Shown here: one piece after another, positions 45,533-57,940 of the stretch
Numbering within the stretch: position 1 is the first letter of the stretch
How the letters are laid out: each line of letters begins with the position of its first letter
Assembly (NCBI RefSeq): GCF_022605725.1
Contig: NC_065558.1
Location: 2,418,001 to 2,482,000 of the forward strand
Length of the DNA stretch: 64,000 nt
Source: Anthonomus grandis grandis
Taxonomy: Eukaryota; Arthropoda; Insecta; Coleoptera; Curculionidae
Reading direction: 5' to 3'
Made by a program: the position numbers and the translations under genes
Notes under the pieces: model-generated
Databases searched by the model: none
What the model was told of the DNA's origin: nothing
The model's input: the letters and a program-made list of their open reading frames with translations, nothing else

Positions 45533-48500
45533 ATGACAAAAAAGGGATGCTGTGTGGTCCCAAATTGCCGAAACGGATCTGAAAAAACCTGCGGAACTGA
45601 CGTGATTTATCAGAAGATACCCCCGAAAGAGAAAATTCGACGACGATGGATTAGGGCTATTGAAGCAAACTTTGGTAGGGCCCACGACCATGTTGATTAT
45701 ACTTACCTCATCTCCATAAAGTTATTAGACAAAAGTACATAGTTTTTTCACTTTTAGATGATTTTGTTGTTGACACGACAACTTCAATAAGGGTTTGCAG
45801 TGACCATTTTGAGACAGGCCAGATTATCATAGGAAAGAATGGTAAAAAAAGTGTACAGCTAGATGCTGTCCCTACAATTTTCATTAAACATAATGTAAGT
45901 AGCTCTTCATCATATAACAATAACATAAAGTGCAACAATGGTGTTAAAGCACCAAAACTGACAAGTGTGTTTTAATTGAAAAGGTTGTTAAAAAAAAAGA
46001 GAAAGATCCAGATCCCATAATTAAACCTAGACATCAATCTCGAAGGGCTGCAAGTAAAGAAGCATTAAAGCAAATGCAAATATTATTAGAAGACGAAGAT
46101 GATGCCGTTGAAATACCTGATGATGATGTAAGTTAAATTATTATTTAAATATATATTTTAAAACATATATTCTTTTTTGTAGTATGTCTATAAAGGGGAC
46201 ATAAAAGAAGAGGTAAGTAACTTGATTTAAGATTTTTATTTTTTTTTGAAACAATTTATTTAACCACAATAATACAATGTATAACGAGTTTTAACAATTT
46301 CTCCAATCAGTGTTTGAAAACACTGGCCCTGAGAATAACAAAACAGTAATTAATTATCTATAGTAAACAAATGTTGCAATGTTGCTTATAATTTTTTATA
46401 CATAAATTAATTAACATTTTTTAAATCTTTTAATTTTTTAACAAAAAATCTATAGTTATTTATATCTTTTATACAATGAGGTAAACTATTAAATGTTTTA
46501 ATTGCATCTGTAATTGGATTTCTTAAACCTATGTTAGTTCTTGTAGAAACTTGATAAACATTATTTAGTGATCTTGTTTGATGATTATGTACATTATGGT
46601 AAAACATAATATTTATGTTACTTTTTTGTCTGTTGTTTATAATTTTATATACAAGTTTACATTGTTCTATCTCCAATATCACTTTTAATTTGTTTAAACA
46701 TAAATTTGAATAAATTGTATTAGAACTTGTAAGCCAATCAAAATTAAACAAAATTTTCAAAATTTTATTTTGCAAAATTTGAGCCTTATTAAAATTAACT
46801 TCACCGCACATACCCCATACTGGCAAGAGGTACCTAAAATGTGTGAGAAAGAAGGCATTATAAATTTGAAATTTACTTTTTTCAGACAAATAATCTCTAC
46901 TCCTATATAAGGCAGATTTTTATCCTTAATTTCAACCAACCTTTGAGACTAGTTTTTAATACTGTTTAAAGCAGTTCCTGATTATGAAAATAATCTTTTT
47001 CTTATGTTAGCCAGTCACAGTTCCAGTTGTACCACCACCTACTCCAAAGAAAAAATACAAATTAACCCACAGAAAGTCTTCAGATGGAAATGGTAAAGTA
47101 CAAACTTTAAAAACTGACAAAATACTAAATGTATCCCTTATAGACAGAGAAGTGTTGGTGTTAAAAAGCATTAAAACTCCAAACATTACAAACCATTCTG
47201 TGGAAAATAATTTGGAATTGGAATGTTGGGTCGAGGAACTGGAACCATGTCAGAAAGAGAGAAACCAGAAATTGCAAGATGAGGAGAAAGAGTTGCAAAA
47301 TAAGTTGGATGAACTGATTAAGTCTTGTAAAGGAGAGGTGATATTTAAGGGGGAGCTTACTACTATCATTGAAGTGTCTGAACATGTGCATAAGACTATA
47401 CAAGGTAAGAATAATAATAATAATTATTTGTTTTATGATTTTTTTGGACTAAAATATTATCATTTGTAGTTTTACAGTAAGTCTGCATATTATAGCCAAT
47501 GTAAACAATATATAATGTTTCATCATCATACAGTTCTTGAAAAAACAAATCAATAATATATTATGGAATTCTTAACACAATACAACACTTAATTAATTCT
47601 AAATTCTTATAGTTGTTTAAATTTCTTATGGCACCTAGATAACTAAATATATGTATGTGTAAAACATCCATTCTGCAACAATTAAATAAATTCTTAACTT
47701 TGAAATTAAAGTGAAACAAATGCATTTCATAATAAATCTGTTCTGACTAAACTACTATTAATGAAAGGGGTTATTATTTTCTATCTCCTCAGAGAAGCAG
47801 CCTTAATTTAGTTTTATTTATACAAATCTACATAACTATACCATAACACAATAAAAATAATTTCTATATGACAATTGCTAAGTTTGTATGTAGAATTTCT
47901 CGAGTATATACAATCTATACACTAAGTTATGATTTTTTAATGTTACACCACTGGTATGGATTGCACACCTAAGATTTTAATCCACCAAGTAATTTTATTT
48001 GATTGCATTGAATCTATTTTATTAATCCATATACAACCAAAAGTTGGTCCATTTATTTTTAGCATAAGCTTCATACTGAGACATCTTTTGAAGATTTAGA
48101 AATTGTTTAGTAAAGTGAGTAAGCCATTCTTTCACTTTGGTAAACCCAGATTTTACTGTTTCTTTTGTTTCTTTCCATGTCCATTCTTTTAATATTAATG
48201 ATGTATCATTAGTATAGGAGGGAGCTTCACCCTCAAACTTTATATTAAGCAAGGAATTAATATATATTATGAAGAGGATGGGTCCAAGAATGGTGCTTTG
48301 TGGTATGCCAACTTTTATTGTTTCTGGTTTATTTTGGTGCTTTGGGTTTGGTCTAATAAATAACTATAAAAAATATCACACATGATTCCTCTAATTCTGT
48401 AGTATACTTAGATATTCAAGAGTTTTTTTATGAGGTGCTGTGTCGAACACCTTGGCTAAGTCAATAAACACAACAATTGCTTTGTCACTTTTATTTAAAT

Positions 48501-51500
48501 TTGTGCATTTGTGATATTACTACTACACTCCAAGAAGCCATAATGATCTTTTGATAAAATATCTTTTTCACTGAGACTTAGATTTTTTCACTGACTCTAG
48601 AGATTTTGTGTGCAGGTCTTGATTTATGTATTGGGGTGATAACTGAAGCCTTAAAATGAGATGGAACTTTTCATTGGATTTATTGTATACCAAGGGTGGA
48701 CAGTTTTCTGGAGAACTATTGGTCTTCAAGGAAAATATATGAGTAATGATCTCAGCTTCAGATACAGGCTTCAAATGTAGTTCAAACTATTACTATTAGT
48801 TGATTTGATGTTTATGGTGCTATTAGGGACTTAACTAACTTCGTTTCGACATTTATGTAATACTCATCACAGAAGTTTACCATTGTCATATTATTTTAAT
48901 TTTCCGATATTTGTTTTTTATAGTAATCATATTTAAGTTTGTCCAGATTGTTTCAGTTTAATTTAAATCAAAATATAGTTTTCCTCATTAGGTAGTCCTG
49001 GTGTTTTATTGAGGTATTTAATCCATTTGTAATCTAATGTTAAATATCATTTTATTAGCATTCTTTATAATATCTTAGACTGACAAGGCAATATCAAAAC
49101 GAGAAAATCAACTTTTCCATCAATTTTCTGCATTACCACTTCATTTGTTTAATAGTGTATGTTTATTTTTCAACTCCAGTCAAAGTCAAAATATGTTTTA
49201 TTGTACAACATAAAATTGTTTCAGACAAATACAAAATATAAAATGAGTAAAATTTAGTAAACATTTAGAAAGGCTATAGATTTGGACACATGCCAACAAT
49301 GGAAGTTTGGAGCACTCAGGGTATCTTGACTTGGAAGTTGGTGTTCCTCAGGGCTCCATATTGGGACCTCTTTTATTTTCGATTTATGTTGCGGATATGC
49401 CTAACTGTATTGAACATTGTAAATTACAACAATATGCTGATGATTCTCAAATATACATGCCATTAAATTTTTTTAATTTTAATATTTCTGAGCAAAAAAT
49501 TAAATCGGATATACTAACATAGTTAATTTTTCCAATGAGCATAACTTAAAAATTAACCCTGCTAAATCTAACATCATTTTATATGGCTGTAAGTCAGGAA
49601 TTCGGAGACACTTATATGAAAGTATAAATATTGAGATTAATGGAGAAAAAATTCCAGTTGTCAATGAAGTGAAAATATTAGGGTTGACTTTAGATTCTAA
49701 CTTTTGTTTTAAGACACAAGAAGATTAAGAACAAATTAAATATAGGCTATATGCGTCTTAGAAATCTGTACAGATTTAAAAATGTCTTAAAGAGTAAAAC
49801 CAAATATTATCTCTGCAATAGCCTCATTCTCTCCTTACTCGACTACGGTGATATCGTATATTCTAATTCTATAACATCTGAGCTTTCTAGATCTATACAA
49901 AAATTGCAAAATAGCTGTAAAAGATTTTCTTATAGCGCTGCCTATCGGGAGCATATCACACCTTATTTAAACATAAATTCTATTTTAAATATGGAAAGGA
50001 GAAGAAAATTACACATATATGCCTTTATATATAAAATAATAAAGTCGGGTCAACCCCCTTATTTAAATAAGTTATTTACTACTCTCTCGCATTTACACAA
50101 TACTCGTAATGTTGGAAATTTTAGGATACCTCAACATAGAACAAGTAACTTCCACAAGTCATTTTCGGTTGTCGGAGTTACAATGTGGAATAACTTGCCA
50201 AATGATATTAAAGATTTGTCATTTAATAAATTTTACACCAAGGTTAAGCAAATTCTTCTCGACTCCCAACGATATGCCTAGTAGTATGACTAGTAGTAGA
50301 TACATAGTAGTATAAACTGCAAAATCAACTAAGACCAAAGATAAGCTGGCCTGTCCAATCTTTCCTTTGTGGTTCTTTTTTGTCTATTCTTGTTACCTTC
50401 CGTCGCATGCCAGCCAAATTGCCTTGCCATTTTTTGTTTCTACCCTTTTTAGTTTTAGTTTTGTTCTTTTTTAGGTTAATTAGGATTTTTTTTTGTGTTT
50501 ATTTATAATGTTTTCAAGGCCTGTTTCACGCAAATTGCGCTATCGGTTTTATATAATCGCGAAGCAGTTCCTTTTACCAAAAATTGTCAATTTTATTTTC
50601 TCATGTAGCTAATTATATTTATAACTATTTTTTTGTTAATAAACTTTTTTGACTTTGACTTTGACATGCATAGATTCAAAAATTTCACCGTAAAAAAGCT
50701 CATGATTCATAAAACTCATATTGCTCTGCAAGTGGTTAGATATTTTGACACCCTCATAAAATATTGATCTACGAGTAATAGTAAATGTAAAAATGGAAAG
50801 AATTAAATCATTTACTTGTCAGGTCAAATATTTAATGTATTTTTATTGAAATCTACATATGTTGGTTCTTGAATAAAACGTTTCTATTATGTAAATACCA
50901 TTTGCTTTCCGAATGTCCATTAAAAACAATATATCCTTCTTTAGCTGTAAAAGCTTCCCAGAACACCCCACCCCCACCACCAATAGTAATAAACAGCATG
51001 GTGGCGAGCCCACAACCTGGCTATCAAGTGCTGGGTTATCAAATGGCTAACCCCACCAATCAAACCAAAATATCCAAAATCCAGGTAAACTTCTTTCACT
51101 GTATACCTCAAAGGACATTCAGATCACAAATCTCTCCTATTCAGGTGGCAAAAAACTTGCAAGCTCCACCTCCCCCAGTGACCACATCAGTTCCGACCAC
51201 TCCAGTAAACCGAACCTCCAGGACGATGAGAGGGAAAGCGACACCACAAACCGCGACTAGATCTACCGCCTCTGCTACCCCAGTGGCCACAAGATCGGCC
51301 GCTTCTTCCCCGGTAGCCACTAGAACCGCTACTTTGACACCGGTAGCGACAAGATCAACTGCTGCTACCCCCGTAGCAACAAGATCGGCAGCAGCAGCTA
51401 CACCGGTTGCAACCAGATCGGCCGCGGCCACACCGGTCGCAACTAGATCCGCAGTTGCTTCACCTGTGGGAACTAGATCGGCAGTTGCTTCATCTGTGGG

Positions 51501-54500
51501 AACTAGATCGGCTGCTAATGCGACGGTTGCAACTAGATCGGCCGCCGCAGCCGCTACGCCTCCGGTCGGCACTAGATCTGCTGCTCCTGTAACTGCTAGG
51601 GCGGCTGCGGCCATTACGCCCGTGGCAACTAGGTCGGGGGCGAGTGCAGTGGCTGTTGCCACTAGATCTGCCGGAACTAAACGACCGGCTGTTACTCCGC
51701 CGCCTCCTGTGGCGCCACCAGCAACTAGGTCTAGAGGAAGTGTAAGTATTGTCAAAGTCAAAAAGTAGTTTTACTTGTAACTAACAAACTAATGTTGTGT
51801 GTATCTCTTAATTCTTAATTTCTAATCTATGTTTATTTCTAAGTTAGTCAGTACACAAAGCACATTTATTGATGGATGAAACATACATAGAATTCCATTC
51901 AAAGATGAAAGAAAAAAAGAAAATGTGCTATATTATGTAAGAATAATCTTGTGTACAAGCATCCTACAAGCTAAAAAACAAAACAAAAATACAATTTCAA
52001 AAATTGACAAAACAATGAACAAATTTAAACACAAGAAGACTAAACTTTTTGAACATACTTGAATTAAAGATAACTAAATAAAACAATCAAATACTAAATA
52101 AAGGTAAACTTGTTGACAAAACTAGAGAAGAAAAAAGGAAAAAAAAAAGCTTTCAACATGTCCAAGGTTAAAACCTATCATTAAAAAAGTCATCCAGGTT
52201 ATAATATGCCTTAGCCAATAAAAGCGCTTTTAATTCTCTTTTAAATTTCTTAACATCCGATATATGTCTAACACATAGAGGAACATGATTGTAAATTTTT
52301 TTAATTATGTAAATTAATGAGTTTTTGGTAAGGAAAGACGTAGGAATAGGTAGGGGAACATCATTTACATGACGAGTAAAATGGCCAGTGTCAGAGGATA
52401 GTTTGGGAATTTTGTGAATAAGAGTAGCTGTTTCTAAGATAAAGAGTGAGAAAAGAGTTAGGATTTTTTCAGAAATGAAGAGGGGTTTGCAAGAATCTCT
52501 TAACTTAGCAGAATACAGGTGTCTAACTGCTTTTTTTTTGAATAACAAAGACAATGTTAAGAAGCCCCTTATTGGTTAAACCCCAAAAAGGCAAGCCATA
52601 CCGAATATGAGATTCAATAAGTGAATAGTACACTGAACGTGGAACCACCCCTCCCAGCTCTTGTTTTGCCATTCTTACTGCAAAACATCTAGAAGATAAT
52701 TTCCCAGCTAAATGTAAAATATGATCTTCAAACCGAAGGCGACCATCAATGGTAATTCCTAGGAACTTGCAGCACTCTTTATTCTGACCTGACATCGCAC
52801 TTAAACCCCATAATAGACGTCTTACTTACATTAAACCCCACCCTGATAAAATCTGAAGGTCTTCAAGGATACATCTTAATATAATCAGAATTTTTATGGC
52901 TCCATAGTATGGTGGTATCATCAGCAAACTGAACCACCTTGCCCTGTAGTTTCAATGAACTCAAGTAATCCACATACAGTAAAAATAATAGTGGTCCCAA
53001 CATGATGAAATAAAAAAAGCTGCTTTCATTTGAAAAAATGAAGTTGATGGTCGTAATTTATTTTTGAGCAAGCCTGTATATACAAACTTCACGTACAAAA
53101 ATGCGCAACTTGAAATAAAAATCGACGGGTCCGAGCGTTTTTTTTTCGAACACATCCCCGAATTTTAAATGAATTTAGACATAACTTTTGGGATGCACAT
53201 TTTATCAAATAACACAAAAAACATTTGAACAAAACTACAAAAAACAAAGCATCATACATGCATTCAAACCTATTAATTAATTGAGGGAGTCGTTTCGGAA
53301 ATATTTCTGCAAGGAATAATATGCAGTATATATGTATTTGGGGTTGATCAATTAGAAGGACTACAATAACAAAGTTATTAATTTTTTAAGACCAAATGAG
53401 TTTTATTAAATTAACAAAAACCCTCTTTCTTCTCTTATAACTGCACTCAAAAAACTTGTGTGCGTGGTCTCCATTTATATCTCAGTTTAAACAATACCCG
53501 AATAGCTTAATTCCTCCAACGCTTCTATGCCAAACGCATTGTCCTATTAGACCAGTTAGTTTTAATTTTATATCATTACATTTCATTTCGGTTTCTCAAA
53601 GTTCTAAGCTCATAAATAATATAATATTAGATCATTTTGTTCCAAAAGCCTACTTTTTTCTTAGGCATCAATGATATTTAATAATACTTAAAAAAGGTTT
53701 AACACATGAGTGAACCACAACTTTTGATACACCGTTAAATTCCCCCCAATTATTCAAGGTACTTTCCTTTTTTGAGAACAGGATTGCTTGTGTTTTACCA
53801 GAATTAATAAAAAGTTAGTTTTTGTCAGCCCAATTAGAGTTTCTCTGTAAGTCAGCATTAATTAAATCTAAGGCTTCAGGCAGGCAACTAACCAATGATG
53901 GCAGATAAATTTGTAAATCATCTGCAGACGTGTGATACATGCAGTAAATTACTTTATGAATTAAGTCAGCCACAAATTTCAGCTCAGTCAGCTTTATTGC
54001 CTGTTGCCTGTTTTGAAGTTAGCTTTTAAACCGCCCATTTGCGTCAATATTGTAGTGCCTTAGTTTTGCCATTAAGAGTTCTGTATTGAGAGTATCAAAG
54101 GCTTTTGTCCTATCTATCAAAACAGAGGGACAACATTGTTCAGTATCCAGAGCAATATCTATTGTTATTTTTAGAAGAGCTGTCGTACAGCTATAATTTG
54201 GTTTTAAAGCCAGATTGAATTTTGGGATAATGTTTCTGCTTAATAAATAATCCAGCAATTGTATGTTCAATAAAAAATAGGGACAAAATGAAAAGAAAAT
54301 TGAATAAAAATTATAGTTTGGAAAAAGAACAACAATATAAAACATACAGAAACTCATTTTACTACTAAAGGAAATGACATAATAAAAAAAAATAATAACA
54401 AAGAATTTTCAAATAACAAAGACATGGCAAACTTTTGTAATCAGTATTTTATAGACGTAGGAGTAAATATGCAGAACCAAATAAAAAAACCAAAAAAACA

Positions 54501-57500
54501 ATTCAAAATTAATCATAACAGTGTATCTTCAATGTTTCTAAAACCAACTAATAGGAATGAAATAATTAAACATATTTTTTCGTTAAAAAACAATTCCGCG
54601 CCTGGGATAGATACTATTAGCTCAAAATTTATAAAAAAATTTCATATTTACCTTATTGAACCATTGGTTCACATTATCAACCTAATATTTAAAACAGGAA
54701 CAGTACCTACTCAATTTAAAGTATCAATAATCACTCCAATATATAAATCAGGTGATAAATGTGAAATAGGTAACTATCGTCCTATAAGTGTGATCAATAA
54801 TTTTTCCAAGCTCTTCGAAAAATGTTTGAAAGATAGACTTATTGACTATTTACAAAAAAAAAAACATATTAACACAAAATCAGTTTGATTTCATTCGCGA
54901 ATTAACAAAGCGAGTGAATCAGGCTTTTGATGGTGATAGAAAGTGTTTGGCAGTGTTTCTGGATCTAGCAAGGGCCTTTGACACTGTACCGCATGAGCTT
55001 TTGCTAGATACTTTAAGACCTTATGGTATTAGAGGTCGAGTGTCAAGGGTCTTTGAAAGTTACTTGGGGGACAGAAAACAGTCTTTAAAAATAAATAATG
55101 AGATTAGTGAACCATCTTATATAAAAATTTGAATTCCACAAGGAACATTTATTGGACCTATACTTTTTATAACTTATATTAACGCTCTTACCAATCTTAA
55201 AATTCATGATGGGTCACTGATATCATATGCAGATGACACGGTTGCGGTGTTTCACGGAATTTCTTGGGGAGACACAAAAAAAACTGCAGAACTTGTCAAG
55301 AACTGGCTGGATTCTTTTAAATTAAGTCTCAATAGTCAAAAAACAAACTATATTGCATTTTCTATAACAGCTGCTAATCGCCCCAGCTTTCAACAAATTA
55401 GACTTGAATCAATTGATATCAAGGAAGTTTCATTTACTAAATATCTGGGTATCATTGTGGATAAACATTTAAAATGGGACCAACACATTCTAAAATTAAC
55501 ACAAAACATCCGTAAACTTATTTATCGATATCATATTTTGAGAAATATTTTAAATGAAAAATTACTAATTTTAATTTATAAATCCTTGGTTGAGTCGTTG
55601 TTAAGGTATGGGGGGATGGTCTGGGGAGGTCTATACAAGAATTGTTTAAAACAACTTAATGTAGTACAAAACTTTATTTTAAAAGTTATATACAAAAAAC
55701 AAAGAAGATTTCCTACACAACAGTTATATTCTGAAGAAATTTTTAATATACGCTCAATTTACATATTGTCAACATGCATTTATACACATAAATCAGAAAA
55801 AATCAAGAATTATGTTAGTCATTCCTACACAACCAGAAATAATATAAACAGACACCTAAAAGTACCAAACATAAAAAAGCTATAGGGCAACGATTTTTAG
55901 GATACTTGTCCCCGAAATTTTATAACATCTTACCAAACAGCGTAAAAAATATAAATAATATTAAAAACTTTAGTAAGGTCTGTAGAAAATTTATTTATTC
56001 AAATATAGATAAATTAAATTTTTTTAAAATAGTTTTGGGAAGGGAAGCTTTATTGGAGAATTTTTGTTTAGTTGTAGATTATGGTTAGTTATATTTTATA
56101 TTATTACCAAAATTTTGTGATTTCTCATAACAAACAGATGTTACAACATCTAGGTGTATGTTAAAAACAAAAATGACTGAACTATTATTATTGAGTGTAA
56201 TTAAGTTAAAAAGTTTGTTATAATATAACCAAAATGATTAATAAATTTGAATTTGAATTTGAATTGACCTTTTACAATTTTCTCAATTAGTTTAGATAAA
56301 GTTGGCAAAATACTAATTGGTCTTAATTCATTAATATTGCTTGGATTGTTCACTTTAGATACAATACAATACAATACAATATATTACGGAAATTTTCACA
56401 AATACACAATCCAATTTATAGACACAACTTAAAAGTTATAATATAATTCATAGTACTAACTATAGATATTTTAGCAATAATTAATGTGATTCTTATTTTC
56501 CATATTATCTCAATTAAATAATGAATCTATTAGAATGAAACGAAAAATTTTACTAGACCACAAATTAGGCCTGTGTTCCTGAAAATTTTTCATTTCCTAC
56601 ATTGATACAAAAAAAAATGTGTTTATTTCCTTTGTAAATAAATAAATATGTTATTCTACTATAAGGAGGCGACAGCGTTACTTTTAATACTGTTTATTGT
56701 TTTATAAACTTCATTTTCAGAGACTAGTTTAAAATGAAACGGCTACCCATCGATTGAGGAATTACGAAATGTATCCAAATTATCTGGATCAAACTCTAAT
56801 TAAGGCACATTATTCAGAAAATGATTATTAACAAGTGTTGGCTCCCTTAGATTGGGAGGAATTTCTGCAGGTGCATTGTTATTGACTTTCCAATTAGAGA
56901 TTTTTTCCAAAAGTCCTTAGTTTTATGTGGTCCTCGACACTTGTTAATTTCATGAGGATAATATGCCTTTTTTTCTGCTTTTACTGCCACATTTACATAA
57001 TTTTTATGATCGACGTATGACTCCATTTATACAAGTTGTTAGGATATTTCGGTTCTTGCTCTTCTGAATCTCCCTACAATGTTCATTGATACTTGTAGAA
57101 AATCTTCTTCCAGCCTGTACAATGAAAAATGCATTCTCACTCGAGCAAACTATCTGACAGACTCCTGATTTTGGTTCTGGGGGAGCTGATAACAAATGAT
57201 CTCAAGATATGTTTAGTTTGCGTAACTTGTGCCAATTTTAAAGTTCAGTTGATTTTAGTGTGTGTCCGAAAAATGTTAGAATTTATAAACCAGAATTATG
57301 TAAAATAAAGAAGTGGAGGGACACTGTGACAGTTTTATTTTACCTTGATCTATGACTCCACTGCTAGTATTGGCTATTTGTTCAACATGTTGGTTGTTGT
57401 TTGTTAAGCCTCGGCATTATTTTAATTAACACGTTTAATAGACATGTTTTTAATTAATTTAGACCGTAACCGCTTCCACTTCTTTGCCCAAACCGACCGA

Positions 57501-57758
57501 AAGTAGCGTAGAGGGCGGTCTACTAACCGGAACAAATATTAAACCGAAAGCCGTGGTGGATTTAACAGCGGACGATGGAAGACCTCTGCCGGACAGTAAA
57601 GAGGTGTCTTTCAATAAACTTCAAGGGAAAACTTTCCCGTCGTTGGTGGTGGTGGCTCGACCACAGCTCAGAGTAGAAAACGTTAATTCAGACCGTGCCA
57701 AACTGGATTCGAAGGTCAAGTCTGTTTTGATGTGCGTTCCAGCAAAGTTTACTGAGTG
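45533..57758 (+). CDS. THAP-domain protein with Ala/Thr/Arg/Ser repeat, 3' end outside the window
   Basis: Eight exons: 45533-45674, 45758-45894, 45984-46127 (acceptor could be at 45966), 46183-46212, 47011-47404, 50945-51084, 51145-51741 and 57463-57758, about 626 codons. All junction phases agree. Residues 1-90 form a THAP zinc finger, a C2CH DNA-binding fold: C7 and C12 (CCVVPNC), RRRWIRAIEANF, VCSDHF (C61, H64) and LDAVPTIF. Then an acidic segment (LLEDEDDAVEIPDDD), a Glu/Lys coiled-coil-like part around EKELQNKLDELIKSC, a Pro-rich part, about 15 repeats around VATRSAA in exon 7 and, in exon 8, KAVVDLTADDGRPLPD, which looks like a SUMO-interacting motif. It ends LDSKVKSVLMCVPAKFTEW at a GTAAGT donor. 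A nuclear chromatin or transcription role is inferred; I cannot name an orthologue. Introns 4, 5 and 7 are filled with LINEs. Confidence 0.85.
46225..46960 (-). pseudogene. LINE ORF2 C-terminal part in THAP intron 4
   Basis: A 160-codon minus frame reads EKSKFQIYNAFFLTHFRYLL, PVWGMCGEVNFNKAQILQNK, ILKILFNFDWLT and DAIKTFNSLPHCIKDINNYR, the thumb and C-terminal blocks of a CR1/L2-like non-LTR polymerase. The 3' end is near 46260 (AATAAATTG on the minus strand). It is 5'-truncated and antisense to the host gene. Confidence 0.75.
47405..48005. other. Start of THAP intron 5
   Basis: AT-rich; may include the degraded 3' part of the minus-strand LINE at 48010. No exon is seen. Confidence 0.4.
48010..48790 (-). 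pseudogene. LINE reverse transcriptase remnant in THAP intron 5
   Basis: Minus strand: KPVSEAEIITHIFSLKTNSS, then AIVVFIDLAKVFDTAPHKKT (motif A), GIPQSTILGPILFIIYINSL (motif B), and APSYTNDTSLILKEWTWKET (active site YADDT changed to YTNDT). Deletions remove the segment between the first two blocks. The changed active site and frame breaks mean it is inactive. Confidence 0.75.
49177..49260 (-). mobile_element. LINE 3' end, minus strand
   Basis: On the minus strand this reads ACAATAAAACATATTTTGAC then TTTGACTGG, a short retroelement 3' end with a TTTGAC tail. It lies next to, and opposite to, the plus-strand LINE that follows. Confidence 0.45.
49262..50664 (+). pseudogene. LINE with reverse transcriptase and 3' end, THAP intron 5
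   Basis: Plus strand: LEVGVPQGSILGPLLFSIYV (motif B), LQQYADDSQIYMPLNFFNF (active site intact), KINPAKSNIILYG, PVVNEVKILGLTLDSNF, then a 176-codon open frame with RLRNLYRFKNVLKSKTKYYL, LQNSCKRFSYSAAYREHITP and FSVVGVTMWNNLPNDIKDLS, stopping at 50279-50281. The 3' end is GACTTTGACTTTGAC. The 5' half is missing, and two frame breaks interrupt the polymerase. It lies in the same orientation as the host gene. Confidence 0.85.
51858..53010 (-). pseudogene. LINE polymerase C-terminal half in THAP intron 7
   Basis: Minus strand: MLGPLLFLLYVDYLSSLKL, VVQFADDTTILWSHKN (active site), CCKFLGITIDGRLRFEDHIL, YSLIESHIRYGLPFWGLTNK, then the C-terminal frame AVRHLYSAKLRDSCKPLFIS. The wording LR.SC...F is that of the clade also seen at 15296-15485. 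Frame breaks separate the pieces. The 3' end is around 51860 (ATCAATAAATGTGC on the minus strand). Confidence 0.8.
53011..53699. other. Intronic spacer
   Basis: No gene seen. GCTGCTTTCATTTGAAAAAATG and the following segment resemble no family I know. Confidence 0.35.
53700..57020 (-). pseudogene. LINE polymerase split by a second LINE
   Basis: The upstream part (56262-57020, minus) reads YVDHKNYVNVAVKAEKKAYY and, after an unrelated insert around 56390-56750, NINELRPISILPTLSKLIEK. It runs into the other LINE at 56262 and resumes at 54256: QLLDYLLSRNIIPKF, PNYSCTTALLKITIDIALD and LIDRTKAFDTLNTELLMAKL (motif A). The rest, down to 53700, is heavily broken (LFINSGKTQAILF). Removing the inserted LINE and one copy of AATTG restores the frame across the junction, so the halves belong together. 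Confidence 0.8.
54262..56261 (+). pseudogene. LINE polymerase inserted into another LINE
   Basis: Plus strand, almost the whole polymerase: LKPTNRNEIIKHIFSLKNNS, APGIDTISSKFIKK, YKSGDKCEIGNYRPISVINN, FLDLARAFDTVPHELLLDTL (motif A), a motif B region with one stop (IPQGTFIGPILFITYINAL), LISYADDTVAVFHGISWGDT (active site) and a 212-codon C-terminal frame with VSFTKYLGIIVDKHLKWDQH. The tail is AATTTGAATTTGAATTTG. AATTG occurs directly before (54257-54261) and after (56262-56266), a target duplication. It is 5'-truncated upstream of the RT, and one stop plus one frameshift inactivate it. Confidence 0.88.
57030..57195 (-). pseudogene. Penelope-like GIY-YIG endonuclease fragment
   Basis: Minus strand reads CQIVCSSENAFFIVQAGRRF then STSINEHCREIQKSKNRNI. 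This matches the Y.I.C..C...Y.GQTGR.F.TR..EH core of the GIY-YIG endonuclease found at the C-terminus of Penelope-like elements. The Tyr and Gly of the YVGQTGR block are altered, so it is decayed. It lies at the end of THAP intron 7, about 270 bases before exon 8. Confidence 0.55.
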
Positions 57759-57900
57759 GTAAGTAGTTGAAAATGCTTTATAATTATTTTAACTGACTTA
57801 ACATTTTTACTGTTATTTTTTCCCAATAATAATAATAATCTTGAGTTTAGTTGTGGGATGGGATCGAAGGAATAAAAACAAACGTCACTTTATGTACTGG

Positions 57901-57940
57901 CCAACGTTTCGCAATAATTTTATTGCTTCATCAGGGCCCT
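57901..57940 (-). ncRNA. Hammerhead-ribozyme-like core, left arm
   Basis: Read on the minus strand: CTGATGA, then AGCAATAAAATTATTGC (stem GCAAT/ATTGC), then GAAACGTTGG. These are the two catalytic boxes and helix II of a hammerhead. One extra A sits between the first box and helix II. Helix I and III could not be drawn with confidence. Penelope-like terminal repeats are known to carry hammerheads. Confidence 0.5.

Noticed and set aside
49177..50664. Twin-priming inversion as explanation for opposite LINE pieces
   Set aside because: Twin priming inverts the 5' part; here the inverted piece is a 3' end with its own tail, so it is a separate insertion.
51141..51761. A 206-codon antisense open frame over THAP exon 7
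   Set aside because: It is the mirror of the ATRSAA-type repeat; the repetitive, GC-rich sense codons leave no antisense stops. No start context or family similarity.
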